Origin: Congzhengia sp045576635
GTDB lineage: Bacteria > Bacillota > Clostridia > UBA1381 > UBA9506
Direction: 5' to 3'
Assembly (NCBI GenBank): GCA_045576635.1
Contig: JAZNGT010000035.1
Span: 1 to 64,000, forward strand
DNA length: 64,000 nt
Below the pieces are notes generated by a model. It was not told the origin of the DNA. It ran no database searches and saw only the letters and a list, made by a program, of their open reading frames with translations. The translations under genes were made by a program, and so were the position numbers. Shown here in pieces: positions 1 through 6,224 of this stretch (the first letter of the stretch is position 1; each line of letters begins with the position of its first letter).

Positions 1-192
1 CTAAGACCGCTTGGCCTCCGACTTCGTCACACGACCGCAAATAAAACCACTTGCACCATTTCTGTTGTACTCACGATTTAACTCATAATAAATATCCGTA
101 GCTTTTTCACATTCCGGTCGGGACAAAAATTCTCCCGTAACTTTTCCGTCTATTGATGTCACCATGTGACAGATTATGTGCGGTCTGTTCAT
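1..192 (-). pseudogene. Truncated RibD/dihydrofolate-reductase-like reductase, N-terminal part only
   Basis: This 63-residue frame begins MNRPHIICHMVTSIDGKVTG, which resembles the first beta strand and Ser-Ile-Asp-Gly motif of RibD C-terminal/DHFR-like NADPH reductases. Those proteins are normally about 220-250 residues. Here the frame reaches CGRVT and then stops after seven unrelated residues at the window edge. The homology therefore ends near residue 56 and the NADPH-binding core is missing. I infer a gene cut by deletion, frameshift or recombination, or an assembly join in a repeat. A plausible start ATG lies behind AGAAAGG. Substrate cannot be assigned. Confidence 0.6.
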
Positions 193-247
193 AACATCAT
201 AACCTTTCTAATTTTATTTTAATCTGTGATGCCCTTAATAACCTTTC

Positions 248-280
248 TTTCCCTTAAATATTACCACTTTTTAAGGGAAA
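248..280. repeat. 11-bp inverted repeat upstream of the truncated reductase gene
   Basis: TTTCCCTTAAA (248-258) and TTTAAGGGAAA (270-280) are perfect inverted copies with an 11-nt spacer. The repeat lies about 55 bp upstream of the reductase start, so it could be an operator or the foot of an old terminator. A weaker, bulged version of the same motif follows at about 299-337. Confidence 0.5.
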
Positions 281-368
281 AGTCAAAGAATCAAGCAAAT
301 TTACCCTTATTTATTGTTTGTTTTTAAGGTAAAGTTGTTCTGCAAAACTGTTTTATCCTTTCATATAT

Positions 369-401
369 TTTTTCTAACATTTTTCTAGCACTTTTCTAGC
401 G
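369..401. repeat. Three tandem 11-nt repeats
   Basis: Units TTTTTCTAACA (369-379), TTTTTCTAGCA (380-390) and CTTTTCTAGCG (391-401) follow each other with an exact period of 11 nt. They sit in an AT-rich stretch without genes (193-567), between the truncated reductase and the tRNA fragment. Function unknown; they could be recombinase or regulator half-sites. Confidence 0.6.
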
Positions 402-456
402 AAAACCCAAAAAATGCATCAAAAAGTGGCAATACGAAAACTCATAGAACAGCAAA

Positions 457-490
457 GGCTTTGAAGGAATTTATCCCCTCAAAGCCCTTA
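457..490 (+). terminator. Possible intrinsic terminator in the noncoding stretch
   Basis: GGCTTTGA (457-464) pairs with TCAAAGCC (479-486) across a 14-nt loop and is followed by CTTATTTTA. The U-tract is broken, so this is only a candidate. Apart from it, the repeats and the tRNA fragment, I see nothing in 193-567. Confidence 0.35.
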
Positions 491-567
491 TTTTATGCGG
501 TTTTTATCGCTTTTTAAGTTCCTTTAACTTCCGCTTATTTACTCTATCTAAAAAGAGTGTCTAGGAG

Positions 568-623
568 CTCGAAATGCGTTTGCCTTAACGGGCACGTGGG
601 TTCGAATCCCATTTTCTCCACCA
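568..623 (+). tRNA. 3' fragment of a tRNA-Ser(CGA)-like gene, 5' half missing
   Basis: Visible in order: an anticodon loop CTCGAAA (568-574, anticodon CGA), the 3' anticodon strand TGCGT, a class II variable arm TGCC/GGCA (581-584/591-594), a T-arm GTGGG-TTCGAAT-CCCAT (596-612), the acceptor strand TTTCTCC (613-619), A and an encoded CCA (621-623). The matching 5' parts are absent: AGGAG instead of ACGCA precedes the loop, and no GGAGAAA acceptor strand lies upstream. The break falls at the anticodon loop. This is not a functional tRNA. It is what remains when an element integrates into, or excises from, a tRNA gene. Confidence 0.8.
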
Positions 624-630
624 GTGTTTA

Positions 631-664
631 TGCGGGTTTGCAGGATTGCAAACCCGCATTTACT
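631..664 (+). terminator. Intrinsic terminator after the tRNA fragment
   Basis: TGCGGGTTTGC (631-641) pairs perfectly over 11 bp with GCAAACCCGCA (648-658), with a 6-nt loop followed by TTTACTTT. It lies 7 bp after the encoded CCA, as expected for a tRNA transcription unit. Confidence 0.8.
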
Positions 665-790
665 TTATCTGAATCGGGGTTTGTTTTGCCCAAATCTGCC
701 TTGATTTGCCCTAAACTGTTTCATTATCTTTACCATAGATTGTCTCCTTCATTGTTTCCGTTGCAGGAATTTTACCAGAGTACAATCCCT

Positions 791-994
791 TTATTGTGCC
801 ATTTTTCTTCTGCCTGACCTGCAATATACTAAAATCAGTTTATTCTTATCAGGTAACATTTCTTCTGCTTTGTTTTCAATTTCAGTATATGGAATCAGGA
901 TGCTACCTGCGATATGTCCGCTATCGAATTCATCCTGTTCTCTTGCATCTAAAATGATGTATTCTTCACATTTATAACCTCCGATTTTATTTTG
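791..994 (-). pseudogene. Rhodanese-like domain remnant
   Basis: The open frame encodes YIILDAREQDEFDSGHIAGS and ends with VYCRSGRRKMAQ and a stop. The LDAREQDEFDSGHI stretch and the active-site loop CRSGRR are typical of single-domain rhodaneses (thiosulfate:cyanide sulfurtransferase fold). No start codon precedes the frame: an in-frame TAG lies at 997-995. The C-terminal helix that normally follows the CxxxxR loop is missing. Both ends are therefore lost and I call it a decayed gene. It lies just downstream of the glycosyltransferase on the same strand. Confidence 0.7.
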
Positions 995-1006
995 CTATTT
1001 CACCTT

Positions 1007-2185
1007 TTATGCCTCATTGCAAACCTTTATAATTTTATCTGCTGCACCTTTTGCACCCGAAGAGTTTTTAAAGTTTTCTGCAATCTTCTTGGCATTTTGC
1101 TTATATGCGCTGTCGCTGAATATCTTATTTATTGCACTCAAAACGGATGCTCCGTCCGATTTATCAAGTTTTATACCTGCACCAAGCTGTGATACTCGCT
1201 CGGCAACACCTTTTTGTTCTGATGTTTGCGGCAAGCTAACAAGCGGAACTTCAAAATATAAACTTTCGCTGACGCTGTTCATTCCGCAGTGTGACACAAA
1301 GACATCTGCTTTTTCTAAAACGGCAATTTGGTCCACATGTGAAAAAATTGATATATTTTCAGGGAGCTTTCCAAAATTCTCAATAGGCACCAGATTGCCA
1401 ACAGACATGATAACCTGATAATCTGTATTGGATAAAGCCGATATACAAGACTTGTAAAAAGGCATCATATCATTATTGACCGTTCCCATGGATATATAAA
1501 TCAGTTTATCCCTCTTTTTTTCTATTGTCTCGGTTGCAGGTCGAACGGAAGGTCCCACAAATGCGTACTTTTCCGAAAAAGTTTCGGAGCATGGTTGAAA
1601 CTGAGGAGAGGTATAGACAATAGTGTGGGTGTTATCACCACTCGCGATAATATCAAGAATAGTATTAACAGGATACCCCTTATCTTTTAACCGTTTGACT
1701 TGCTTTGATGTTTTCGGCATAGCGAAAAGCATCTTAAACAAATCTTTAAAACCTTGTTTCATAATCTTTGCCGAGTGCTGATTAAAGGCAAAAGTTGTTG
1801 TTGAAGAAACAAAAGGAATACCAAGTTTCAGTGCAACCGCTTTTCCCCATAGCGCCATGGAATCTGCAACGATGCAATCAGGCTTAAGTTCTGCCATCTC
1901 TTTGCAAACCTTGTCATCAAGAGCCAATGTGGTATCTACGAGTATCTTTGTAGAGAATGCCAGGTCTTTTCCTACACGGGTGGCATCTTTGGCGCTTAAA
2001 TTTTGCTCCGTATCATAATCGTCGCAGGATATAAATGTTGCACCTGCAGACTCAATTTTTTCACGCATAATGTTATATGAATAATACCAAACCTCATGCC
2101 CACGAGAGACTAACTCCTGAACAACACCCAAGGTAGGATTCGTATGTCCGTGCGCAGGGATACAAAAGAAAACTATTTTACTCAT
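1007..2185 (-). CDS. GT1-family UDP-glycosyltransferase (MGT/YjiC-like)
   Basis: This 392-residue protein of the GT-B fold is expected to transfer a sugar from a nucleotide donor to a small lipophilic acceptor in the cytosol. It starts KIVFFCIPAHGHTNPTL (residues 3-19), the N-terminal acceptor-domain motif with the conserved His. The C-terminal donor loop is SHCGMNSVSESLYFEVPLVS (298-317), matching the macrolide-glycosyltransferase/YjiC signature HCGxNS. Length is normal for the family. It begins 4 bp after the stop of an AbrB-like regulator, whose last codons supply the GAGGAA ribosome-binding site, so the two form an operon. Acceptor unknown; antibiotic inactivation or membrane-lipid glycosylation are both possible. 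Confidence 0.8.
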   Translation of the reverse strand: MSKIVFFCIPAHGHTNPTLGVVQELVSRGHEVWYYSYNIMREKIESAGATFISCDDYDTEQNLSAKDATRVGKDLAFSTKILVDTTLALDDKVCKEMAELKPDCIVADSMALWGKAVALKLGIPFVSSTTTFAFNQHSAKIMKQGFKDLFKMLFAMPKTSKQVKRLKDKGYPVNTILDIIASGDNTHTIVYTSPQFQPCSETFSEKYAFVGPSVRPATETIEKKRDKLIYISMGTVNNDMMPFYKSCISALSNTDYQVIMSVGNLVPIENFGKLPENISIFSHVDQIAVLEKADVFVSHCGMNSVSESLYFEVPLVSLPQTSEQKGVAERVSQLGAGIKLDKSDGASVLSAINKIFSDSAYKQNAKKIAENFKNSSGAKGAADKIIKVCNEA

Positions 2186-2189
2186 ATTT

Positions 2190-2399
2190 TTATTCCTCTA
2201 TTTCTGAAAAAACTTGTTTGATAGTATCTTGTTGTTTTGCTTTGGGAAGAATTGCTATTCCTCGCTGGGTGTCACCGAGAACCAAAATCTCATCTCCCGG
2301 CTGAAAATCAAACATCTCTCTTGCTTCTTTGGGAATAACAAACTGTCCCTTTTCGCCGATTTTGACCATCCATGCATATTTTCCATCGGGTATATTCAT
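2190..2399 (-). CDS. AbrB/MazE/SpoVT-type DNA-binding regulator
   Basis: A 69-residue protein with the swapped-hairpin AbrB fold: KIGEKGQFVIPKEAREMFDF at about residues 13-32, then PGDEILVLGD. Such dimers bind DNA as transition-state regulators or as toxin-linked antitoxins. There is no toxin gene beside it; the next gene, 4 bp away, is a glycosyltransferase, so a local transcriptional regulator is more likely than an antitoxin. Translation starts at an ATG 7 nt after AAGGAGG (2413-2407). A consensus promoter overlapped by repeated GGTATGAWT motifs lies directly upstream, which suggests autoregulation. Confidence 0.8.
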   Translation of the reverse strand: MNIPDGKYAWMVKIGEKGQFVIPKEAREMFDFQPGDEILVLGDTQRGIAILPKAKQQDTIKQVFSEIEE

Positions 2400-2413
2400 T
2401 TTTATTCCTCCTT

Positions 2414-2440
2414 GGTATGATTGGTATGAATAATCATACC
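2414..2440. promoter_or_regulatory. Candidate operator: three GGTATGAWT motifs over the abrB-like promoter
   Basis: GGTATGATT (2414-2422), GGTATGAAT (2423-2431) and the inverse AATCATACC (2432-2440) lie end to end. The outer pair is a perfect 9-bp inverted repeat. The block covers the -10 box and the predicted start site of the minus-strand promoter, as expected for a repressor site. Confidence 0.65.
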
Positions 2441-2461
2441 ATAAATTTATATAATTGTCAA
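2433..2461 (-). promoter_or_regulatory. Sigma-A promoter of the abrB-like/glycosyltransferase operon
   Basis: On the minus strand TTGACA (2461-2456) is followed after 17 nt by TATGAT (2438-2433). The predicted start is near 2426, leaving a leader of about 27 nt. Confidence 0.75.
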
Positions 2462-2543
2462 TAGAGTGAGAATTTTTTGGGGCATAACAAAAGATGTGAT
2501 CGAAGCCACATCACCGGAATGCGGAAATGTAATTTTATAAGAT

Positions 2544-2579
2544 AAAAAACCTATCACTTTGAGAAGTGATAGGTTTTTT
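2544..2579 (-). terminator. Intrinsic terminator after the SdpI-like gene
   Basis: A perfect 16-bp stem AAAAAACCTATCACTT/AAGTGATAGGTTTTTT with loop TGAG begins two bases after the stop codon at 2582. It has A- and T-tracts on both sides, so it may act in both directions. Confidence 0.85.
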
Positions 2580-2581
2580 GG

Positions 2582-3214
2582 CTATTTTTTACTTTTATAT
2601 AGCAAGTACGAATACACAGTCGGGATAATTACAATCGCAAAAATAATAATCATAAATAAAATTTTAAAATCCAATAGTCCGGCTATTGTCATTACGATAC
2701 CACCGATAATCCAAAGCTTTCCTGCAAGTTTATGTGTCTTATCCCAATTCTCCTCATCATGCAATGTCCAGGGCAGTTTGATACCAACAGTATAGTTTTG
2801 TTTGCACTTCGGAAGAATAAAGCCGAGAACTAAAATGATACCTCCTGCAAAAACGGGCATAATGTTTTCAACATTTACTTTGTATCCCAATGCGTTACCA
2901 TAGATACAAACTCCGCATAGCAAAGAGCAAACAGGAACTATGCCTATAACAACAGAAATTATTTTATTATCAATATTGTTTCTTCGTGGATCGGCACTTG
3001 TCGCAATGATACATATTAAATTCACAAAAGTCAGTATTGCAGGGAGTCCGACAACAGCAAACATTTTACTGCTGTAACCTGTAACATCGCCATTCCGTCC
3101 AAAACTTGTCGCTATACTCTCCGGAAGTTTGTCCCATACAATAAATCCAAAAATCATCGGCAACAATGTAATTATAGAGGAAATAATTATTTTAAATTTG
3201 TTGTGTTTTATCAT
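2582..3214 (-). CDS. SdpI/DUF1648-family integral membrane protein
   Basis: A 210-residue protein with about six hydrophobic segments. The N-terminal part has the DUF1648 pattern: a first transmembrane segment, then DKLPESIATSFGRNGDVTGY around residues 28-47. The C-terminal part has TVGIKLPWTLHDEENWDKTH followed by a helix, the SdpI hallmark. In Bacillus subtilis SdpI gives immunity to the SdpC toxin and signals to the repressor SdpR. Here there is no SdpR-type repressor or SdpABC toxin nearby, so the role (immunity or general membrane protein) is open. The gene follows a truncated PAS gene by 12 bp and ends in a strong terminator. Confidence 0.8.
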   Translation of the reverse strand: MIKHNKFKIIISSIITLLPMIFGFIVWDKLPESIATSFGRNGDVTGYSSKMFAVVGLPAILTFVNLICIIATSADPRRNNIDNKIISVVIGIVPVCSLLCGVCIYGNALGYKVNVENIMPVFAGGIILVLGFILPKCKQNYTVGIKLPWTLHDEENWDKTHKLAGKLWIIGGIVMTIAGLLDFKILFMIIIFAIVIIPTVYSYLLYKSKK

Positions 3215-3226
3215 ATAACCACACTC

Positions 3227-3355
3227 CTATGTCAAATCCTTATGATAACGCTCTATTGCTGACGGATTCATATATACAATGATATCGTCTATATCGCAAA
3301 CAACGACAGGCGCTGTGTCTTGTTCAAGTATACTTTTAAATAGTTTGTTTAACAT
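3227..3355 (-). pseudogene. Truncated PAS-domain protein
   Basis: Short frame of 42 residues starting MLNKLFKSILEQDTAPVVVC and continuing IDDIIVYMNPSAIERYHKDL before a TAG. The opening strand and the YMNPSAIERY helix look like the start of a small PAS-domain protein that is usually about 100 residues. The rest of the PAS fold is missing. An ATG with GGAG upstream is present, so it may still be translated. It lies between an alkyltransferase-like gene (31 bp) and the SdpI-like gene (12 bp); the deletion that removed its tail seems to have left the ribosome-binding site of the next gene in place. Confidence 0.55.
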
Positions 3356-3386
3356 ATTAGTTCTCCATTATTTTCTATTTTACTTA

Positions 3387-3701
3387 TTATATATTCTGTA
3401 TTTCTACCCCATATTTTTGTAAATCCACTCTGCCGTCATTCTCAAAGATAATACCTTCGGCACGAAGTCTTTGTCTTTGAACTTCGCTGCCGCCGAACAC
3501 AAAACTTTCTGCGAGTTTGCCCTCACGGTTTACTACTCTATGGCAAGGGATGTTCTCAGGGTCGGGATTGGCGTGCAGTGCATAGCCCACAACCCTTGCT
3601 AAACGGGGATTTCCTACAACACGTGCAACTTGTCCGTAAGTTGCAACCTTGCCCTTGGGGATGCTTTTTACAACTTCATAAATTTTTTCAAATGTATTCA
3701 T
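3387..3701 (-). CDS. MGMT-family DNA alkyltransferase-like protein
   Basis: A 104-residue protein corresponding to the C-terminal domain of O6-alkylguanine-DNA alkyltransferases. A winged helix ATYGQVARVVG (20-30) is followed by the arginine-finger helix, then NIPCHRVV (50-57) with the alkyl-accepting Cys53. Because the cysteine is present it is not an alkyltransferase-like (ATL) protein, which carries Trp there. It lacks the N-terminal domain of full Ogt, as do many short bacterial MGMT-family proteins. Probable role: repair or recognition of O6-alkylguanine. First gene of a likely minus-strand group with the PAS fragment and SdpI-like gene. Confidence 0.8.
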   Translation of the reverse strand: MNTFEKIYEVVKSIPKGKVATYGQVARVVGNPRLARVVGYALHANPDPENIPCHRVVNREGKLAESFVFGGSEVQRQRLRAEGIIFENDGRVDLQKYGVEIQNI

Positions 3702-3899
3702 ACGTTCACCTACCGAAACGGCAAAATAACTTCTATATATGTCAATTATACATCAACAACCACCTCTTTTCAAGATACAGAAAAACGCTTTTTGTTATAT
3801 AAAACGTAATCAGTATGTCGAATTTTTTCCTAAAAAAGTGACATAGTGTTTCGAATTTGCAGTTTTTGTTTCATTTTTTAAAAAAAATGAAAAAAGTTC

Positions 3900-3928
3900 T
3901 TGCTTTTTCTAGAATTTTCTGTTATTCT
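3900..3928 (+). promoter_or_regulatory. Promoter of the XRE regulator gene
   Basis: TTGCTT (3900-3905), 17 nt, then TATTCT (3923-3928). The start site would fall near 3936, at the left edge of the palindrome. The remainder of 3702-3948 holds no gene; it contains a TGTCGAA Spo0A-box-like heptamer at 3816-3822. Confidence 0.5.
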
Positions 3929-3935
3929 GTATATA

Positions 3936-3956
3936 AAGTTCAAGGAACTTGAACTT
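3936..3956. promoter_or_regulatory. Palindromic operator candidate before the XRE regulator
   Basis: AAGTTCAAG (3936-3944), GAA, CTTGAACTT (3948-3956): perfect 9-bp arms with a 3-nt centre, placed at the predicted +1 of the promoter. This is the expected position and size for an autorepressor site of a dimeric Cro/cI-type protein. Confidence 0.6.
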
Positions 3957-3987
3957 ATTAAATATGACATTGCAGAGGGATGACAGT

Positions 3988-4353
3988 ATGGAAACGTATC
4001 ATTTTGAAATTTTTGCGAAAAACTTAAAGAATTTACGAAAACGAAACAGATTGACACAAGCGGCGCTTGCAAAAGAACTCAATATGTCGAGAAGTTGTCT
4101 TGCCAACTATGAAACGTGCAAAAGGCGCCCGCATGTTGAAACAATTTCTGAAATTGCCGCGCATTTTGGCGTAGATGCCGGCGAACTGATTGGAGAAACA
4201 TTTTTTAGTTTTAAGGGAGGAGCATCCAGTCGCGCATCGTTAAACGGTGCATCGCCTGAAAACTGGCTCGATATTTCTGAGTTTTCGCCTAAGGCTCGTA
4301 TTGCGTTAATGGAGTTTCATAACTATTTAAAAAGCAGACCGAGTGTGAAATAA
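3988..4353 (+). CDS. XRE-family helix-turn-helix transcriptional regulator
   Basis: A 121-residue protein with an N-terminal Cro/cI helix-turn-helix at residues 8-62: NLKNLRKRNRLTQAALAKEL, then MSRSCLANYETCKRRPHVET. After a glycine/serine linker the C-terminal 40 residues (ENWLDISEFSPKARIALMEF) have no domain I recognise. I chose the ATG at 3988 because GAGGGA lies 7 nt upstream; in-frame ATGs at 3949 and 3964 lack a ribosome-binding site and the first would overlap the palindrome. It is monocistronic and ends at a terminator. Likely autoregulated; targets unknown. Confidence 0.8.
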   Translation: METYHFEIFAKNLKNLRKRNRLTQAALAKELNMSRSCLANYETCKRRPHVETISEIAAHFGVDAGELIGETFFSFKGGASSRASLNGASPENWLDISEFSPKARIALMEFHNYLKSRPSVK

Positions 4354-4379
4354 TAACTACATAAAAATGTGACAAATCC

Positions 4380-4409
4380 GGCGTTTTTCTTTGTAAAAAC
4401 GCCTTTTTT
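4380..4409 (+). terminator. Terminator of the XRE gene
   Basis: GGCGTTTTT (4380-4388) pairs with AAAAACGCC (4395-4403), followed by TTTTTT. Confidence 0.85.
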
Positions 4410-4420
4410 CTGCAACATAT

Positions 4421-4454
4421 AAAACAGGATGCAGCATCTGTTGCATCCTGTTTT
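4421..4454 (-). terminator. Terminator of the M14 peptidase gene
   Basis: 13-bp stem AAAACAGGATGCA/TGCATCCTGTTTT with an 8-nt loop, directly after the stop codon of the minus-strand gene. Confidence 0.8.
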
Positions 4455-4457
4455 ATT

Positions 4458-5366
4458 TCACAAGTTTAAAATTGCGCTTAAATTATCTGCATATATTTTT
4501 TCAAACTGCGTAAGCGGCAGAGGGTTTTCTCCCTTGCCCACTTCTATGGTAAATGCGGGGATTTGAAAGGTTTCTATGACCCAGTCTTTGTAGCCCGAGC
4601 AGTCTGTTAAGCCATCCGCCTCAATAAGCCGATACCCCGTTTTTTCTGAAAGCATCTTTGCAATATCTTCTGCACCGCGCGCCATTTTTCCGTTAAACTT
4701 GTAAAAGATTTCTTCCCCCTGTGCGTGATATGCAATCACAATATCGGGATTAATTTCACGTGTAAGTGAAACAATTGCTTTGGTTTCCGGCTCGCTTTCG
4801 GGGTGTTCTCCCGAATACCGGCTGCTGCACGGCCCGTAAACGCCCGATGCAAACGCCATGGTTCGACCTTTTTCAAACAAAGCATCATAATTATGATTTA
4901 AATCGACACCGTGAATGTTGGACTGCCATTTGCCGACAAAGTCTCTGCTCCCTCCGTTCATACCAATAAGTCGTGAACGCAAAAACACGGGAATATCGTC
5001 CGTTAAACCTAAGACAGATAGATTTACGCCATCGGGATTTACCATGGGCACAAAGAAAAAACTGCGCGTTTTAAAAAGGTGTTCTGCGTCTTTTTCTCCC
5101 CATCTTTTTTTGTTTTGGTACATATCGCAAAATGTTTCTAAAAGTGCCATTGTAAGCATTGCGGTAATCCATTCTTTTCCGTGGTGTGCGCCGGTAATGA
5201 TAATTTTTTTCTCTCCCTCTCCAAACCGAAAAAACGGAATGGATTTTCCGAGCACAGAGTACCCCAGATTTTTTATTTTTAAAAACGAATACGCACGTTT
5301 TAACGCTTTTGCATCTTCTATAAATATATCGTATGTATACTCCTTTTCCGTGCTGATAATTTGCAT
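4458..5366 (-). CDS. M14-family zinc carboxypeptidase, probable gamma-D-glutamyl-diamino acid peptidase type
   Basis: A 302-residue metallopeptidase. Zinc ligands are visible in GAHHGKEW (HxxE, about residues 61-68) and in the His of AYHAQGEEI; the catalytic Glu is in FTIEVGKG near the C-terminus. DLNHNYD replaces the NRN element of pancreatic-type enzymes, as in the MpaA/YqgT group that cleaves muropeptide stems. I start at the ATG at 5366 behind GAGGTGAG; a longer in-frame ORF to 5513 would overlap the divergent gene and lacks a site. No signal peptide from this start, so it may act on recycled or spore-lytic muropeptides in the cytosol. Its divergent neighbour is another wall peptidase. 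Confidence 0.8.
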   Translation of the reverse strand: MQIISTEKEYTYDIFIEDAKALKRAYSFLKIKNLGYSVLGKSIPFFRFGEGEKKIIITGAHHGKEWITAMLTMALLETFCDMYQNKKRWGEKDAEHLFKTRSFFFVPMVNPDGVNLSVLGLTDDIPVFLRSRLIGMNGGSRDFVGKWQSNIHGVDLNHNYDALFEKGRTMAFASGVYGPCSSRYSGEHPESEPETKAIVSLTREINPDIVIAYHAQGEEIFYKFNGKMARGAEDIAKMLSEKTGYRLIEADGLTDCSGYKDWVIETFQIPAFTIEVGKGENPLPLTQFEKIYADNLSAILNL

Positions 5367-5389
5367 ATTCTCACCTCGGTTCAATGTAT

Positions 5390-5419
5390 GTATAAAAGAG
5401 AAAAAAATGACAAATACTA
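5390..5419 (+). promoter_or_regulatory. Candidate sigma-F/sigma-G promoter of the M23 peptidase
   Basis: GTATA (5390-5394) is followed after 15 nt by ACAAATACTA (5410-5419), which matches the last part of the GGnRAnAhTR forespore -10 element but lacks its GG. The leader would be about 15 nt. Weak, but the downstream product resembles SpoIIQ, a sigma-F target. Confidence 0.35.
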
Positions 5420-5440
5420 GCACCGAAAGGATGGATCCAT

Positions 5441-6175
5441 ATGAAAAAAGCGTATGTAAAAGTAAAGCAAAACAATACAAAATCTGTTTTAAAACGGCCT
5501 TACATAGCCGCAACCATCATCGGTGCGGCTGTTTGCGCCATGGCGCTTTCTGCCTTAATGAAAGAACCCGAACAGGAAAAAGTCACGACTCAATTTTTAT
5601 TAAATACACCGACGGAAAAAGAGACTGAGACGCCGCCGAAACTTCCGCAAAGCGAAGTTTCGCTTCCATCAAAAGAAGAGGTTTTGCCGCCCCAAACTAC
5701 CCCTTCTGAACCGGAAACAGCAGAGGTAGAAGAAACGAACGCAACAGGTCTTTTTTCCGGCACGAAAACACCATCTTTTATAAAACCTGTAAGTGGTGAA
5801 ATTTTAAATGCCTATTCCGGCACAAAGCCCGTAAAATCGAAAACTCTGGGCGATTGGAGAACGCACACGGGGATTGATATAAAGGCAGAAGACGGTACCT
5901 TAGTAGTATCTCCGGCAGACGGCGTGATAAAGCGCGCATATGAGGATACGCTTACCGGGCACACCGTCATAATTGACCACGGAAGCGGCATTCTGTCAAC
6001 CGTTTATAACTTAAAAGATTCGGACACTGTTTTTGAAGGACAAACCGTAAAAAAAGGCGATGCAATTGGAAGTGCAGGAAACAGCGCAAAAACAGAACTT
6101 TTAGAAGACCCGCACATTCACTTTGAAATAACGAAAGACGGTGCGTATATAAACCCCGAAGACTATATAAACTAA
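5441..6175 (+). CDS. M23 peptidase-domain membrane protein, SpoIIQ-like
   Basis: A 244-residue protein: a short basic N-terminus, one transmembrane segment (about 22-40), a Pro/Glu/Thr-rich linker (45-105), and an LytM/M23 domain (about 110-244). Zinc ligands appear complete: HTGIDI (HxxxD) and DPHIHFEI (HxH). The layout matches SpoIIQ, the forespore membrane partner of SpoIIIAH in engulfment; clostridial SpoIIQ keeps the metal site, unlike that of B. subtilis. A general cell-wall endopeptidase is the alternative. Start ATG follows AAAGGATG. Divergent from the M14 peptidase; ends at a bidirectional terminator. Confidence 0.75.
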   Translation: MKKAYVKVKQNNTKSVLKRPYIAATIIGAAVCAMALSALMKEPEQEKVTTQFLLNTPTEKETETPPKLPQSEVSLPSKEEVLPPQTTPSEPETAEVEETNATGLFSGTKTPSFIKPVSGEILNAYSGTKPVKSKTLGDWRTHTGIDIKAEDGTLVVSPADGVIKRAYEDTLTGHTVIIDHGSGILSTVYNLKDSDTVFEGQTVKKGDAIGSAGNSAKTELLEDPHIHFEITKDGAYINPEDYIN

Positions 6176-6215
6176 AAAAGGGCGGTAAAAACGAAATTGT
6201 TTTTACCGCCCTTTT
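6176..6215. terminator. Bidirectional terminator between the M23 peptidase and HPr-like genes
   Basis: A perfect 17-bp stem AAAAGGGCGGTAAAAAC/GTTTTTACCGCCCTTTT with a 6-nt loop, between convergent genes. Confidence 0.9.
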
Positions 6216-6224
6216 GAATTTCAA

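Noticed and set aside
557..817. Plus-strand frame of 86 codons over the tRNA fragment
   Set aside because: It reads through the tRNA T-arm and a terminator and has no ribosome-binding site or family resemblance.
5367..5513. N-terminal extension of the M14 peptidase with a hydrophobic stretch
   Set aside because: It would overlap the divergent M23 gene start and lacks a ribosome-binding site, whereas the ATG at 5366 has GAGGTGAG.
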